Origin: Pararge aegeria
Lineage: Eukaryota; Arthropoda; Insecta; Lepidoptera; Nymphalidae
Direction of reading: 5' to 3'
Assembly: GCF_905163445.1 (NCBI RefSeq)
Contig: NC_053183.1
Coordinates: forward strand, 4,402,001-4,466,000
DNA length: 64,000 nt
Made by a program: the position numbers and the translations under genes. Shown piece by piece: positions 43,351 through 55,440 of the stretch. The number at the start of each line of letters is the position of its first letter. The first letter of the stretch is position 1. The notes under the pieces are model-generated. The model saw only the letters and a program-made list of their open reading frames with translations, did not search any database and was not told the origin of the DNA.

Positions 43351-44780
43351 GGTATTGTTGTCTGGCGCAGCGAGAAAATATCGAATACGTATTTTATTAC
43401 GTATAACGCTCGTATTTCACACAGATGTTGACAAAAACAGATAACTGAATGACAAATTATAGTTTTATAGCGGTGAACGCGACGTTGACCAGTTATTCTA
43501 TATAGGGCATGCGCATATTACACCTTGTGGCATGCATAAATTGAACCTACCTTAATATAGAATAACTTGTTATACACGATTTTTTTTTACTCTGGTCTCC
43601 ATACTGTCAGACTGAAGAAGGCACGAACAAAATTTCTCCAAGATAGCTTTAACGATTGAGCCGTGCATTGGTAACAAACAGACACACCATTGCATAAAAA
43701 ATGATGAGTATTAAAAAGCATATTGTTATTTATGTTGACCGATTTAAGTTTCCTTATGCCTATTGCCTTTCACATTATAAAAAGGCTTTTGTACCTTACA
43801 GTTCAGAAAAAATAAGTAGAGATATAAATCAGTCTTGAATTTTTCGGACTATGATTCTGAAACAAGAGCGTGTCCGAAAATAAAATATCACTGATTTAAA
43901 TAATTCCAGCAGGCCCCAGGTCTTACGGCACTGTCAATCCTCAAATTCGAGGTACCTTTAAGTAGGTATTTTATTCTTTACATCCTTTACACTTTGACAG
44001 TACTCGTAAACGCGTGCCATGTGCCTATTTGAATAAAAAAATATTTGACTTTGACTTTGACTTTGACTGTACAACACAAAATGTACTCAAATCAAAAATC
44101 ACAACATAGCGTCTACAATTTGGCAGTCTTATAGCCACATAGCGATCCTTTCCAGGCATTTACTATGTTATTTCTGAAAAAGGTTTTCTTTTAATTTTTT
44201 TTATTTCTCTACAAGTTAGCCCTTGGTTGCAATCTCACCTATTGGTGAGTGATGCGGGCTAACCTGTTAGGGAGTTTTACTATTTTCTTTGTAGAAAATG
44301 ATATTTATATATAGAGATTTGTGTAAAACTGAAAAAGCAACACTGTAATGCAATAAACATTTCCTACTTATATTAGGTAATACTCACTAATTATACTCGT
44401 AGGAGAGGGAATATTTATTTATAAGACAACTTCGTTATCTAAGGTTTTACCAAGTTAACGAGTTAACCCTTTTGACATTCACCGCAACAGAGCACTTCGA
44501 CGACAGAGCGTGCCATTCAAATAATTTATAATGCTATTTTGCTCTTCCAACGGTTTCTTATACCTTAAAGTGTCATATTTATCCTACTTGGTTGGGAAAT
44601 TTATTTTTATGTTGGCGGCCTCAAGCTCAAGTATTCAGACAACTTTATAATTTTATCCTCTGCATGCATTATTTTTGTAATTATGATTTCATATCGTTCT
44701 ATATCTGTAATAGTATAGTAAGAGGTGTTGGTGTCGAGTGTAATGAGGTGTGTAGTATAGTGTGAGGGTCGACTTTACAA
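43351..44780. other. No gene recognised; one LINE tail
   Basis: Contains (TTTGAC)n at about 44043-44068 ending a plus-strand retroelement tail (CGTGCCATGTGCCTATTTGA), and a hairpin-type LINE tail on the minus strand at 44068-44170. The rest is AT-rich and unplaced. Confidence 0.4.
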
Positions 44781-44787
44781 TGAATAA

Positions 44788-44935
44788 TTTGTTAAGAGAT
44801 AATTAACAATAATTAATTGTAAAGTTATTATAAATTACACCGTACAGATTCTCCTGCTTTTCGCGGACTATAGCCAATTAAGCTTAATTTTTATAATATA
44901 TCATGGATTTCCGCAAAGTAACGCCTGCTTCTATC
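44788..44935 (-). mobile_element. Foldback MITE (AATTAAGCTTAATTGGCTATA family)
   Basis: Shares ACTTTACAATGAATAATT, GATTCTCCTGCTTTTCGCGG and TTAAGCTTAATTTTTATAAT with 24953-25215 and 35183-35712. Confidence 0.55.
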
Positions 44936-44994
44936 CAATAATATATATCATATAACCTCCTATGATGATAGTCAGTCGATCAAATGTCATTGGA

Positions 44995-45445
44995 ATGGTT
45001 TTTTTTTTTAATATATATGGACGAGCGTTTGACTGCAATCACACCTGATGGTAACTGATGATGCAGCCTAAGGTGGAGCGCGCTTGCCTAGAATATGGCT
45101 ATTCACTATCGATTAGAAGGTACTCATATTGTAGGTACTCGGGAAAATGGAAGCTGGAAGGGCATTCCAGATCCTTGCGGTGCGAATCAGAAACGAAGAT
45201 GCAAAGCGCTTCGTACACGTCCGCGGTATATCAACCACGTAGGGATGCAGATCATTACGGTGCCTCGCGGTTCGATGGTAAATAGCTCACCTTTTTACCA
45301 TCGAAATGCGCCCAAACAAGAACAATCGGGAACAAGATCCAACAGTTCTTGAGCACACTCTCCGAAATATATCTTATAGAACACCGAATGGCGTAACCTT
45401 GCGCCGATGATAACGTATGGAGCGTTTCTAGAGCAATTTTCATTG
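44995..45445 (+). mobile_element. Dispersed lepidopteran-type repeat
   Basis: GATGATGCAGCCTAAGGTGG, GCGCGCTTGCCTAGAATATG, CGCTTCGTACACGTCCGCGG and GATGCAGATCATTACGGTGC form a word pattern I recall as a common lepidopteran repeat, probably retroelement UTR. The overlapping open frames of 75-85 codons are not recognisable proteins. Confidence 0.4.
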
Positions 45446-45584
45446 ATACAAACTTTATCTGCGATATTATACGAATAGTATCTATCTTTGAGTAGCTATC
45501 TCTAAGCCATTATCATGTAGGCAACTGTACAAATAAAGACTATTATATAAACAAAATGGTAGCGACGTGCATTTGAAGTTAGAT

Positions 45585-45745
45585 TTTATTTTTATTTTGT
45601 TAATGACAAGGTTGTTTAAGCTGGTCGCTGCACAATTTTTAAATTATGTTGGAAAAGAGCAATTTAAGAAATTGGTAGAATGTAACTTCCGAACCGACGG
45701 TAGGGTTTAGTTCTCTTATAGCAAAACGTTAAAGTTATTTAGACA
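45585..45745 (+). mobile_element. Decayed LINE 3' end (same family as 24070)
   Basis: TTAATGACAAGGTTGTTTAA, GTTGGAAAAGAGCAA and TTCCGAACCGACGGTAG follow the order of the element at 24260-24430. Confidence 0.5.
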
Positions 45746-45862
45746 TTTAAAACAAGTGATGTTTTTAAACAGTTGCAAAGAATTTTGTTTTTATTGACAT
45801 TTAGAGGTCCCTCATAAAAACCTACATCCTACGAAAGATTTTGAAGAATTTCAAAAGATATT

Positions 45863-46100
45863 GACGGCCGATTGGCGCAGTTTGCAGCGATCCTGTTTTC
45901 TGAGTCCAAGGCCGTGGGTTCGATTCCCACAACTGGAAAATGGTCGTGTGATGAGCATGAATGTTTTTCAGTGTCTGGGTGTTTATATGTATATTCTAAG
46001 TATTTATGTATATTATTTATAAACATATTCAACAATCATCAAGCTACGCTTACTTTGGGGCTAGATGGCGATATGTGCATTGTCGTAATATATTTATTAT
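45863..46100 (+). mobile_element. tRNA-derived SINE (family A), full length
   Basis: GACGGCCGATTGGCGCAGTT, GTGGGTTCGATTCCCACAAC and GTGTCTGGGTGTTTATATGT to GGGGCTAGATGGCGATATGT; a small deletion before the 3' part. Confidence 0.9.
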
Positions 46101-46493
46101 TACATTATTTATTTATTTAATTACAACTAGCTCTGCGTACAGACTAACCTATAAGCCGATACGATAGGTAACGCCACGACTTTACAGAGTAGGCAGAGTG
46201 GAGCTACACAAGGTAGTAGGTACCTATATAATGTCGTCGGTAAATGTAGTACACCTTGGCTTCAAGAAATGTAATTGCGGTGTGGCATGCGGGAGCTGTT
46301 GCAGCACAGGCCTTACCCAATTCGCATTTATCAGACTGTGAAATTTCAACCGATCCAACTGCGATGAGATTGTGTTTCCTTCATTATGATTATTATAATG
46401 CATTCAGCTACCTCGTATTTTTTTCTATAGTAACAATTGAGCAAGCAGTTGGCCCACCTGATGGTAAGTTGAAAATCATCCACCTATAACGCC

Positions 46494-46837
46494 TATACAA
46501 CGTGTAACAGAATTACGAAATAATATTGAAGGATGCATAAGTATATTTCATAAGAAACCAACATCATGAAAACATTCTGATTGCTTACTTATGACAACCC
46601 TATTGAAGATCAAAGACAGACACGCGCATAGTACCTACGCTACGCGATGTCGACCTAACAAAGTGACAGGCGTCACGTTAGTGCTGCATCTGATTTCTTT
46701 CAGTAAAAACTATGGCAGTAGTTTACTCAGAAACTTTTAGGTTTACGGTGTCACAGATAAGTCTCGGAGACAGTACATAATGTACCTCTAAAGCCTGTGA
46801 ACTATGAATACGGCTTTCATTTACACGTCGTTGTATA
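46494..46837 (+). mobile_element. MITE-like element (TATACAACGTGTAA family)
   Basis: TATACAACGTGTAACAGAAT to TTTACACGTCGTTGTATA; the body matches 16137-16524 over most of its length. Confidence 0.7.
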
Positions 46838-46844
46838 CAGAGCG

Positions 46845-47045
46845 ACACTTCGTAGGGTATGCGAGGAACACTTCCTAAGAAGTTCCCCTCGTGTGAAATA
46901 ACCTAAGGCTTAGGTGTTAAGCCTCATGTGTCTATACGGAACACAACATTGCGCCAATGCTACTTAGGGGCACAAAGAACATGGCTAGTTGGCGATGTAC
47001 GAGTACTTCACCGAACAAGCTATGTCACAAAATGCTCTACTGCTA
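46845..47045 (+). mobile_element. Dispersed repeat related to 25395-25735
   Basis: GACACTTCGTAGGGTATGCG, CTTAGGTGTTAAGCCTCATG and GAGTACTTCACCGAACAAGC follow the same order as the other copy. Confidence 0.4.
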
Positions 47046-47094
47046 CTAAAACGTTGACGTAGTCGTTCGGCTTCAAGTCATGGACAGCAGATTA

Positions 47095-47640
47095 CCGATC
47101 CGGAATTGGATTACAAATAGTTTTAAATGACAATGTGAGATGGTGATAACAAAAAAAAACAAAAGTTTGTTGTGGGCTTCTTCTTAGACCAGGACGCGTT
47201 TGGAAGCCTCGTAGCTTTAGTTTTAAGTTTGTGAATATGGTTATAGCCATCATCCCACTACCGTGTAATTTTCTCCAATATGGGTAGGTTGGCTTTAACG
47301 ATTAATTATCATCACATTTAGGGACAACCTCTTCGAAGTGCAGGGTTGGTCAACGCTAATATCCTAACTACTAGTTGGTACTGAACATCCAGAAAATCAA
47401 AGTCAAAAGTTGAAGTCAAAATATCTTTATTAAAGTAGGTACATTGCATGAGAAATGTGTACATGGTAGTGAGATGATGGCGATAACCATATTCGTAAAC
47501 TTAAAACTAAATCTACGAGGGTTCCAAACACAGGACGTGTTGACGTCTAAGAAGAAGCCAAAGACAAACTTGCCGGGTGTTATTTTTGCTATCACGATTT
47601 CACATTGTCATTTTAAATTGTTAGAAGAGCAACCTGGTTA
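47095..47640. mobile_element. Two copies of one LINE 3' UTR, tail to tail
   Basis: The plus copy (47095-47265) has AAATGACAATGTGAGATGGT and TTAGTTTTAAGTTTGTGAAT. The minus copy (47398-47640) has the complements, including TTCGTAAACTTAAAACTAAA and CACATTGTCATTTTAAATTG, and starts with the CAAAGTCAAAAGTTGAAGTC tail. Confidence 0.6.
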
Positions 47641-48159
47641 GAGTAATAATTCAAACCCAAGCTTTTTTTATCGATTACGTAGTCCTTCACATGCAGGCCT
47701 TTATTAATATACAGTAATTAAAAAAAATTTAAACACAATTATAAAAAAGTACTTTTTATATTTGATGAAAAAGTTTCCCTTTTTTTATATTAACTCACCT
47801 TCTTAGCTGTGTTGCAATACGATGGCAGTAAATCTACTAAGGAAGCGGCAACGCTGATTTTCAGTAGGAACCCAAAGACAAATACATAAACACAGTGTTT
47901 TCAAAAAGATTATACTAGTAGCCAGGTAATTTTATTTTTCTTGCGTTAGTGTCACCCATGTCGCCACTGACAAGAGATAAAATTAATTACTCGTCCACCT
48001 GCCAAAGCACGGCCACTGGGAAAAGGAGGTTATTTCAACCCGTGCGCCCGAACGCCCGTGCTCAGAGTGGGGTTAATCGTCCTGCGCGACCTACTCATAA
48101 TATATCTAGATAGATTAATAAAAAAAAAAAAAATTAAACAAAAGAAAAGGTAAATAAAT

Positions 48160-48300
48160 ATATATGCGGTAATGCGGCCTTATCGCATGAAGCGATCTCC
48201 TCTAGATAACCTCAACTCCTTTGGTTGATGAAGCATGTTTGGTACGGAAAACGGGATAGTGCAAAATTTAATTTAAAAATAATAAATTGTTATATTTTAC
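48160..48300 (-). mobile_element. LINE 3'-tail fragment with hairpin
   Basis: TGCGGCCTTATCGCATGAAGCGAT then TAGATAACC; stem ATCGC/GCGAT is retained with a changed loop. Confidence 0.55.
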
Positions 48301-48360
48301 ACATACTTTACATACTACTACTACAATAATATATATGTATATATATACCATATATATAAT

Positions 48361-48371
48361 GTGGTGTTATG

Positions 48372-48403
<32 letters not shown>

Positions 48404-48418
48404 AGTACATAACACCAC
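48361..48418. repeat. Near-perfect 58-bp palindrome with (TA)n centre
   Basis: GTGGTGTTATGTA (48361-48373) is exactly inverted at 48406-48418. The (TA)n between is self-complementary with one offset pair. Confidence 0.85.
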
Positions 48419-48756
48419 AGGATAGATAGGAAATGGTTTTTATATCTACATATTATTATAAAAAAATTCAAACAGAGATCCGTTTTCTTATAACTTGGCT
48501 CATACGCCAGTTGTAGAAACCAATTATAGAACAAGCAAACCAGATTAATAAAAAAAAAATGACTTTTTTTTTTTGGTATAAGTTAAATATTATATTTCAA
48601 CAAGGTTGGAACACAGGCGCGTGACAAATTGATATAATATAACGTGTTGAATATCGACCGATTGACCTCGAATCTATTCGTTATTTATTATGACTGTCGA
48701 TATTGCCCTATCATTTTAGTTACATATAAACTCACCTTTGAGTCCACCAATCCATC

Positions 48757-49190
48757 CCTACTAATATAATAAATGTCAATGTAAGTTTGTGCGTTACGCT
48801 TTCACGCAAAAACTTCTTAACCGATCCCCATGAAACTTTGTACATATTCTTAGAAGTGTTAGAAGTAATATAGAATACTTTTTATCCTACATTAAGCTCG
48901 GTTCCTGTGGGAGAGGGGATGAGTGTTTGACGATTTTACACCATAACTCCGACAAATTATAACCGATTTAAATAATTATTTTTGTACTATAGAGGTTATA
49001 ATGTGTTTAATTTTGCCCAAACTGTGGTTGGAGATAGAGGCCAGAACTCCTCAGCGGACAGCAGCAATCCGCTCATTTAAGACTTAGCGATACTGAATAC
49101 TTAATTAGATCTACAACTAAATTTAATGCCACATCAAAAAACAAAATCAAACGCAGACGAAGTCGAAGGGAAACAGCTAGTTATTAATAA
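48757..49190 (+). mobile_element. Dispersed repeat (CTACTAATATTATAAATGTCAATG family), long copy
   Basis: CTACTAATATAATAAATGTC to ACGAAGTCGAAGGGAAACAG. Copies at 50735-51055 (internal deletion), 32948-33140 and 57905-58140 share the opening words and the GACGAAG-type ending. Confidence 0.65.
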
Positions 49191-49486
49191 ACCAAAGAAT
49201 AAATAAATCCGCACTGGGCCTTCTTAACCCCTTCTCATTGTGGGAGGAGTGCATTGATGTGATGATGATGAGACACACCCGGGGGCCAAGTATATAGTTG
49301 TATATTGTGGTCGATCAATAGCAAAAGTACTAATTAAAAGAAAAAAAGTTATGGAACGTTTATTATCATTAGGATATTATGTGCAACAAATAGTCAAAGA
49401 AGTTTGTTCTCAGCATGTTTCCGATCATTGTAGCCAACAGAAACTTAATTTACTGTAATTTTTTTAATTATTAAGTAAAGGAAGCG

Positions 49487-49760
49487 GTGATAGCCCAGTG
49501 GGTAGGAGCTCGACTTTACTGAACGCAAGAAACTCCATACTAATGCGAATGTTTTTGCAGGTGGAAACGCTTCAGATGTGATCTTTTACACCGCCCACGA
49601 TATAGGTATATAATATAATATCATTTAATTCAGACGTTTCCATCCATAGATTGTTAGTATATTAGTTACAATTTTTCATTAACCACTAAGTTAGTATTGA
49701 TTAGTTTAAATAATAAAAATAAATAAAAAATAAACAAAATTACATTAAATTACATTATAT
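49487..49760 (+). mobile_element. SINE family B head joined to an inverted LINE-tail insertion
   Basis: GAAGCGGTGATAGCCCAGTG is the SINE head. From about 49608 it becomes CATTTAATTCAGACGTTTCC, the complement of a retroelement tail found in plus orientation at 51400-51560. Confidence 0.55.
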
Positions 49761-50577
49761 TGATATTATATTACACATATTTATTAATAATTCGGAATTA
49801 TATTATTTTGTGTTCTTATTATCTGAGCTGTCATTCACTACATTTAATTAACAGTAAAAGTGTATTTATTTTTCGCCTTAGCGCCTGCTAATCAGTTGGA
49901 AGAGAAGTCAAATATTTAAAAAGTCTGAGAAAATACGTCCAATTAAAAGTTGAACAACCAACTTTGGAAGCCAGCCAAGTAGCACAAAAAGCATGATGAT
50001 ATGTAACTATTAAAAATCTTTCGAGCTGAAATATGATAAAATATATATTTAAAAACACAATAATTTGCTTTATATTTAAATAATTAAATTAAATAAATCT
50101 TCAATGTATAAAATAGGAATGCAATAAGTTAATTAAATGTGTCTTCCTATTCAATAAAGTATTGTATTATTTTCAAAAAATATATAGCGGTATACTTACG
50201 CACTTATTTACTTATTTTATAGCTACGCATGTATATAGAGGTGAACAGGAGTAGTATATACAGTTATATATACAAACAGATTTTTTAATAATATAAGCAA
50301 ATAATGTCCGATGGATTCGTAAATCGCATTAAAGTTTAATGTCATTGTTAATACACATGTCTTCCGCCTTGAGAATTGAGACTTCCTTTGAAGGACAACG
50401 TTTGCAGAATATAAAACTGTGAGTAATCATTTCGCTGGTAAAATTCCAATATCATACCATACAAACCACTTGTGTTTGCATGAAATGTAATAAAAATCAC
50501 TTTATGCTGTATGTACGTATATAACGAATGGTGATATTATTTATGCAAATTATTTATCAATCCCTGAATTATTCATT

Positions 50578-50612
<35 letters not shown>

Positions 50613-50734
50613 ACCTAAATGCCGAAGTATTTAATAGTTGTTTGGAGTATCTTTAGGGAAAACATTTAATTCCGTATATAACACATATCTCGTACACAGA
50701 AACCCTGCTTGTACGAATATCCGTTATGGTAGGG
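49761..50734. other. AT-rich stretch, no gene recognised
   Basis: Contains an (AT)n microsatellite at about 50578-50605. Nothing else identified. Confidence 0.45.
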
Positions 50735-51055
50735 ATATCTCTACTAATATTATAAATGTCAATGTAAGTTTGTTTGTTACGCTTTCTCTAACTCCCACAA
50801 ATTATAACCGATTTAAGCAATTATTTTTGTAATATAGATGTTATAATATGTGATTCATTTCGCCCAAACTTTGTGTAGATCTGATGAATGTGGTTGGAGA
50901 TGGAGCACAGAACTCTTCAGCGGACAGCAGCAAACCCCTCATTTAAGGCTTAGCGATACTGAATACTTTAAATTTTTTTAGAACTACAACTAAATTGAAT
51001 GCCACATCAAAAATCAAAATTAAACGCAGATGTCGTCGCGGGCAATAGCTAGTAG
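50735..51055 (+). mobile_element. Dispersed repeat, internally deleted copy of 48757-49190
   Basis: CTACTAATATTATAAATGTC, TTCAGCGGACAGCAGCAAAC, then GGCAATAGCTAGT; lacks the middle section. Confidence 0.65.
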
Positions 51056-51197
51056 TATTATAGAAAGATAACAGGAGTCATCTTTTCTGTCATAATAAAA
51101 ACCCTCAGTACGTCCTAGCAACGTCCTACTGACAGGTATTAAATTAAAGGAAATAGATTTCTATTAGTATACATTATAATATAGTATAAATAAAGTG

Positions 51198-51750
51198 TAA
51201 AGCGATTATAGCCAAGTGGGTAAGGATTCGGCTTTTCTTTCTTGGAGACCGAGTTCTAGACCCTTCGGAACGCTGAACTGACTTTTCGGAATTATGTGCG
51301 TTTTAATACAAGCAATTTAATTATCACTCGCTCGATATCGATATATTATATATAGTATTTGCTGCCAGATTGGACTGCCCTATACTGTGGCCACTGTGTG
51401 AGAGTAGCAATCGGGCGAGTGTAATTTTGTTTATTTTCTATTTATTTTTATTATTTAAACTAATCAATACTAACTTAGTGGTTAAGGAAAAATTGTAACT
51501 AACATACTAACAATCTATGGATGGAAACGTCTGAATTAAATGATTTTTATTATTATTATATTATTAAATGGTGAAGGAAAACATTGCGAGGAAACCTGCA
51601 TGCCTGAGAGTTCTCCAAAATGTTCTCAAAGGCGTGTGAAGTCTAACAATTCGCACCTCGGCAGCGTGGTAGAGTAAGGCCTAAACCCTTCTCATTCTGA
51701 GAGGTGACCCGTGCCCTGTAGTGGGCCGGTAATAGATTGATGATGAAGAT
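51198..51750 (+). mobile_element. SINE family B interrupted by a LINE 3' tail
   Basis: Head AAGCGATTATAGCCAAGTGG to ATGTGCGTTTTAATACAAGC; the SINE resumes at GGTGAAGGAAAACATTGCGA and ends AGTGGGCCGGTAATAGATTG. The inserted piece (about 51335-51560) ends ATGGATGGAAACGTCTGAAT plus an (ATT)n tail. Confidence 0.65.
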
Positions 51751-51814
51751 TGATGATTATATAGTAATGATTAAAAAATATCATCATCGTCATCATCTAA
51801 CGCCTATCTTGATA

Positions 51815-52342
51815 CAGTGCAACCTTAATGTAACGTACCTCAATATAACGACTTCCTCGATTTAACAAATTCTTCGTAATCCCCTTGAATTGTCCATAAG
51901 AGTCAATATAAAATATACCTTTACATTGCGAACATTCTTTGCGTACAACCTCTTTATAACGAATTTTCAACTATCAAGAAAAAGTATTCATACCTCTAAT
52001 TAACGAATTTTGCCAACCCAAAACCTTTATATAAAGTTTCCACCAATAATATAACTCTTACTCTTATAATGTGATTCATGTCTCGACATGTTTCGACACG
52101 CTTTTGTTTGTACAGTAATCATTGTTGTTTTGATGGAGAGTAATGTAAGCACCTCTGCTCGTCACTATTGTTAAAGATTTAAGTAAAAATGGCACAGAAA
52201 CGTAAAAGTTCTTTTACCTCTTTGTAACGAATTTTAGACCAATCTAACCTCAACATAACAAACCTCAGTTCAACGAATTACTTGATAGGTATTACGAATA
52301 TTTTCTTGTTCCCCTCCGATTTGTTATATCGAGGTTGCACTG
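51815..52342. mobile_element. Pogo/Tigger-like MITE with transposase start remnant
   Basis: 528 bp between TA dinucleotides (51813-51814 and 52343-52344). Ends CAGTGCAACCT and AGGTTGCACTG are inverted. Motifs of the type CCTC-n-ATATAACGAATT recur about nine times near both ends. At 52189 a 12-codon frame, MAQKRKSSFTSL then stop, resembles the first residues of pogo/Tigger transposases (MAPKRKR-type). It runs straight into 3' subterminal repeat, consistent with an internal deletion. Confidence 0.7.
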
Positions 52343-52344
52343 TA

Positions 52345-52915
52345 TATAGGCGCCCACTGAGATTTTAGGGTTTTCATTGCGACCCTAGTGAGGGTCTTCT
52401 AACTAAGGAAAGCTGAACAGTAGGTGTTTATTATGAAGTAATAAAAATAAATAACAAAACATTTTTAAGTTTGAATTAAGATATTCATCATTGACTGCAG
52501 ATGTTGTACGTAATCGTAAACATCATTTAATTGATTGTTTTTGTGATTGATAGTAAATTGCATACCTAAATGATTAATGTTTTGGAATTACGCCCTTGAC
52601 ATGTTTTAAAGGTCAACTCGTACGTTACAATCGCTAACTGTACTCGCCAAAATTGATTAATAACCTGTCAAAAATTAATTAGGTCTCAACTCCCGACAAT
52701 GTACCTTACCTCTGTATACATTCTTAGGCTGGCCTCGCACAGCTGGAATGTATCTCTGAATTCATAATCTTAAATTTCGGCACCTTCACAAATGTCTTGA
52801 TCGGGAGTTTCGTATTTCCCGACACATGCAAACGGAAGGACGGAACTCTTTTGAGCAGCAAGACAAGCTGTTGCTCGCGACTTCGTGCGCGTTTGTTTTT
52901 GTTTTAAAAGCATAA
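52345..52915. other. No gene recognised
   Basis: AT-rich sequence without repeats or coding sequence that I recognise. Confidence 0.4.
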
Positions 52916-52919
52916 CGTT

Positions 52920-53231
52920 CATCATTATCATATCAACCCAATACCGGCCCACTACAGGGCACGGGTCTCCTTCTACAATGAGGAGTAGTTGAGGCCGTAA
53001 TCCACCAAGCTGGCCCTGTGCGGATTGGTGGACTCTACACACCTTTGAGAACAGTATGGAGAACTGTCAGGCATACAGGTTTCCTCACGATGTTTTCCTT
53101 CACTGTTGAAGCAAGTGATATTTGAATTGATTAAAACGCACATTACTTAGTAAGAAATGCGTGCTGGGATTCGAACTCGGCTTCCCGATGGTCTAGTCGA
53201 AGTCCTACCCACTGGGCTACCACCGCTTCTT
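52920..53231 (-). mobile_element. tRNA-derived SINE (family B), full length
   Basis: The minus-strand head AGCGGTGGTAGCCCAGTGGG and box B GAGTTCGAATCCCAGCA, middle GTGAAGGAAAACATCGTGAG then GAAACCTG, and 3' end GCACAGGGCCAGCTTGGTGG into a GATAATGATGAA tail. It is the most complete family B copy in the window. Confidence 0.85.
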
Positions 53232-54890
53232 AACGTTAAGCATCACGTTATCTCCAATTTATTTTAGGGGCGTGTGGCAGTAGCAGCAGCGACAAATAGT
53301 CGATTGCGCTGGGTACTGAACGTTTACTGGAGTCAGTAAATGTACAGTCAGTAAGTTCTTAATATCTTTAAATTTTCCTTAATTCCAATATTGATATCGA
53401 CTGGGATTGGAATTCGGAATTAATTTTGGAATGGCGCGGTTACATTAAGATATGAATCGGGTCAAAGCATTAATTAATGCAACATACAAAGCCATGAATC
53501 ACAAGTAAATAGTCGAAGAGTTATTTGTTCAAAATGCAGATTGTGTCTTTCTTTACTTATGCATATAACGGGCGATTTTTCAATCGCATATATATATGCC
53601 GTAGCAAGACAACATCTTACGCACTTATATAACGATCTAGCTTTAGGACAAAGTTGGGCTTTGTAAAGCAAATTTGGAGATATCAGATTTGCAGACATAA
53701 TGTATATTTAGGCACTTTTCTATCAATGGCAGGAAACAAATTTCTTATGACAGCAGCCGTTGTAAACTTATCAAAACATAAGTTACTAAATCCAACTTAG
53801 TGGCGCGAAAAGCTCTGTGCTTTTATCAATCCAGAACTTCAAGGTGTCACCGTATACACATAAAGTAGGAACATTTGACTTGTGTTAACACTTTAACGTA
53901 ATCGTTCACTAGCTCTTAAAACAAAATAGCCTTGTGGTACCGGTGCAAAAACTAGGGAAAGGAAATTCCTTGTGTGCCCGTTGCAATTCATTTGTAGATA
54001 ACTCGCCTTAAGAATACATACATAAGTTATACATAGGTTGATAAATAAAAATAATAATAACCCAAAGCTAAAATCAACTTCCCCAGCACTCTATAATCAT
54101 ACGACTAAAATGCTATCTGTATAGACCTTTTATAGGCTCTTAAGCCAAATTTAATAATCAAACTTCTTCACTTAAATCCTGACTAGTATATATATACCTA
54201 TGTATAAAATAAAGTTGTGTTAGTTACACCATTTATAACTCAAGAACGGCTGGACCAATTTTTATGATATTTGTTTTTTTGGATTTCTCTTAGACCGGAA
54301 TAGGATAATAAGTATTAAAATACAACATTCATAAAAAAAAAATGATCCGCGGTACGATTTGCACCGATCTTAATTATGTTTGTCACATATAGTTACACCT
54401 GTCACAGGAGTCGTATCGATCCTAAGTGAATTTAAAACCTTTGTTAGGCACCTATACAAGGCCGTACCGCCAACGATACTTTGTATCCTCGAGATATAAG
54501 ATACTTTTAAGTCCGGGAAAATTAACGCTTACCGAGGGATTAAAAAAAATCTCCATTATCGCAGGCATCAGTTTTATAATATTACTTTTATATTTGTCGG
54601 TGTCTTTCTTAAACCGAGTACAAGTAGGTACCAGCTACCTATACGATTTCGAAACGCGGAATCAAACGCATCGAGGGCATAATACCGGTACCCACTGACG
54701 TGTAAGGGGGCATTTGCAGTGAGCTCCGACGCGACAGGGGCGAGGGGGGAGGTACGGGGGAGGAGTGTGGAAAATGGGTCGCCGCAGCATTCCGCGAAGG
54801 TTGACACCTCGGCGGGCTTGTATTGCAGGCAGCACGTTTGTTTATTGCAAAATGCAATGATTTGAAGAGCAGGAATCATTTTCTTACATG
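53232..54890. other. No gene recognised; one dispersed repeat
   Basis: Contains an AAAGTTGTGTTAGTTACACC repeat (about 54205-54340, same family as 36780). The open frame at 54426-54698 is not recognisable. A GC-rich patch lies at 54720-54800. Confidence 0.4.
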
Positions 54891-54891
54891 C

Positions 54892-55113
54892 AGGGCTAGC
54901 ACAGGCGGAATATAAAAATTATATCCCCTGATTATATCCCCTGACAATTGGAACATGGAATAGGAGAAGTTTACCCCCGTTTATTAATACACATATATTA
55001 TTTCCACTGGTGCGCCAGTGCTCTGAGAATCTGAGAGTTGTTAAAGCTGTGGGAGAAGATAAATTTATATTCTTTCCCCGGGGAGATAATTGTCTCCTGG
55101 CCATGCTAGCCGT
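54892..55113 (+). mobile_element. Foldback-family element
   Basis: GGCTAGCACAGGCGG near 54893 and CCATGCTAGCC near 55110 are inverted ends. The body has AAATTATATCCCCTGATTAT and TAGGAGAAGTTTACCCCCGT. Confidence 0.6.
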
Positions 55114-55117
55114 TCTG

Positions 55118-55440
55118 CAGGGCTAGCACGGGCGGAAGATAAAAATTATATCTCCTGATTATATCCCCTAACAAGGAATATAATTAACGTGTCCAGCTAA
55201 ATCACTGGAACATGGACACTGGATACTGAAAAACATTAATGTCCATCGCACAAACATTTTCCAGTTGTGAGAACCCAACCCACAGCCTTGGTCTCAGAAG
55301 GCAGGCTCACTGTCCACTGCGCCAATCGGCCGTCGAAATCTAAATAATATACGTGTAACAATAAACGAGGGGGAACTTCTCCTATTCCCTATTCCCGTGT
55401 TTTGGCAGGTGGACACGTTAATTCTATCTGCCTATGCTGG
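55118..55440. mobile_element. Foldback-family element interrupted by a SINE
   Basis: GGGCTAGCACGGGCGGAAGA and AATTAACGTGTCCAGCTAAA lead to 55207. The inverted counterpart GGCAGGTGGACACGTTAATT lies at about 55405-55425. A SINE (55208-55336) occupies the middle. Confidence 0.6.
55208..55336 (-). mobile_element. tRNA-derived SINE (family A), 3'-truncated
   Basis: Complement of the head, GCGCCAATCGGCCGTC, and CATTTTCCAGTTGTGAGAAC; it stops after the ACACTGGATACTGAAAAACA region. Confidence 0.8.

Noticed and set aside
50575..50610. (AT)n runs as origins or regulatory sites
   Set aside because: Plain microsatellites in AT-rich DNA, without further signals.
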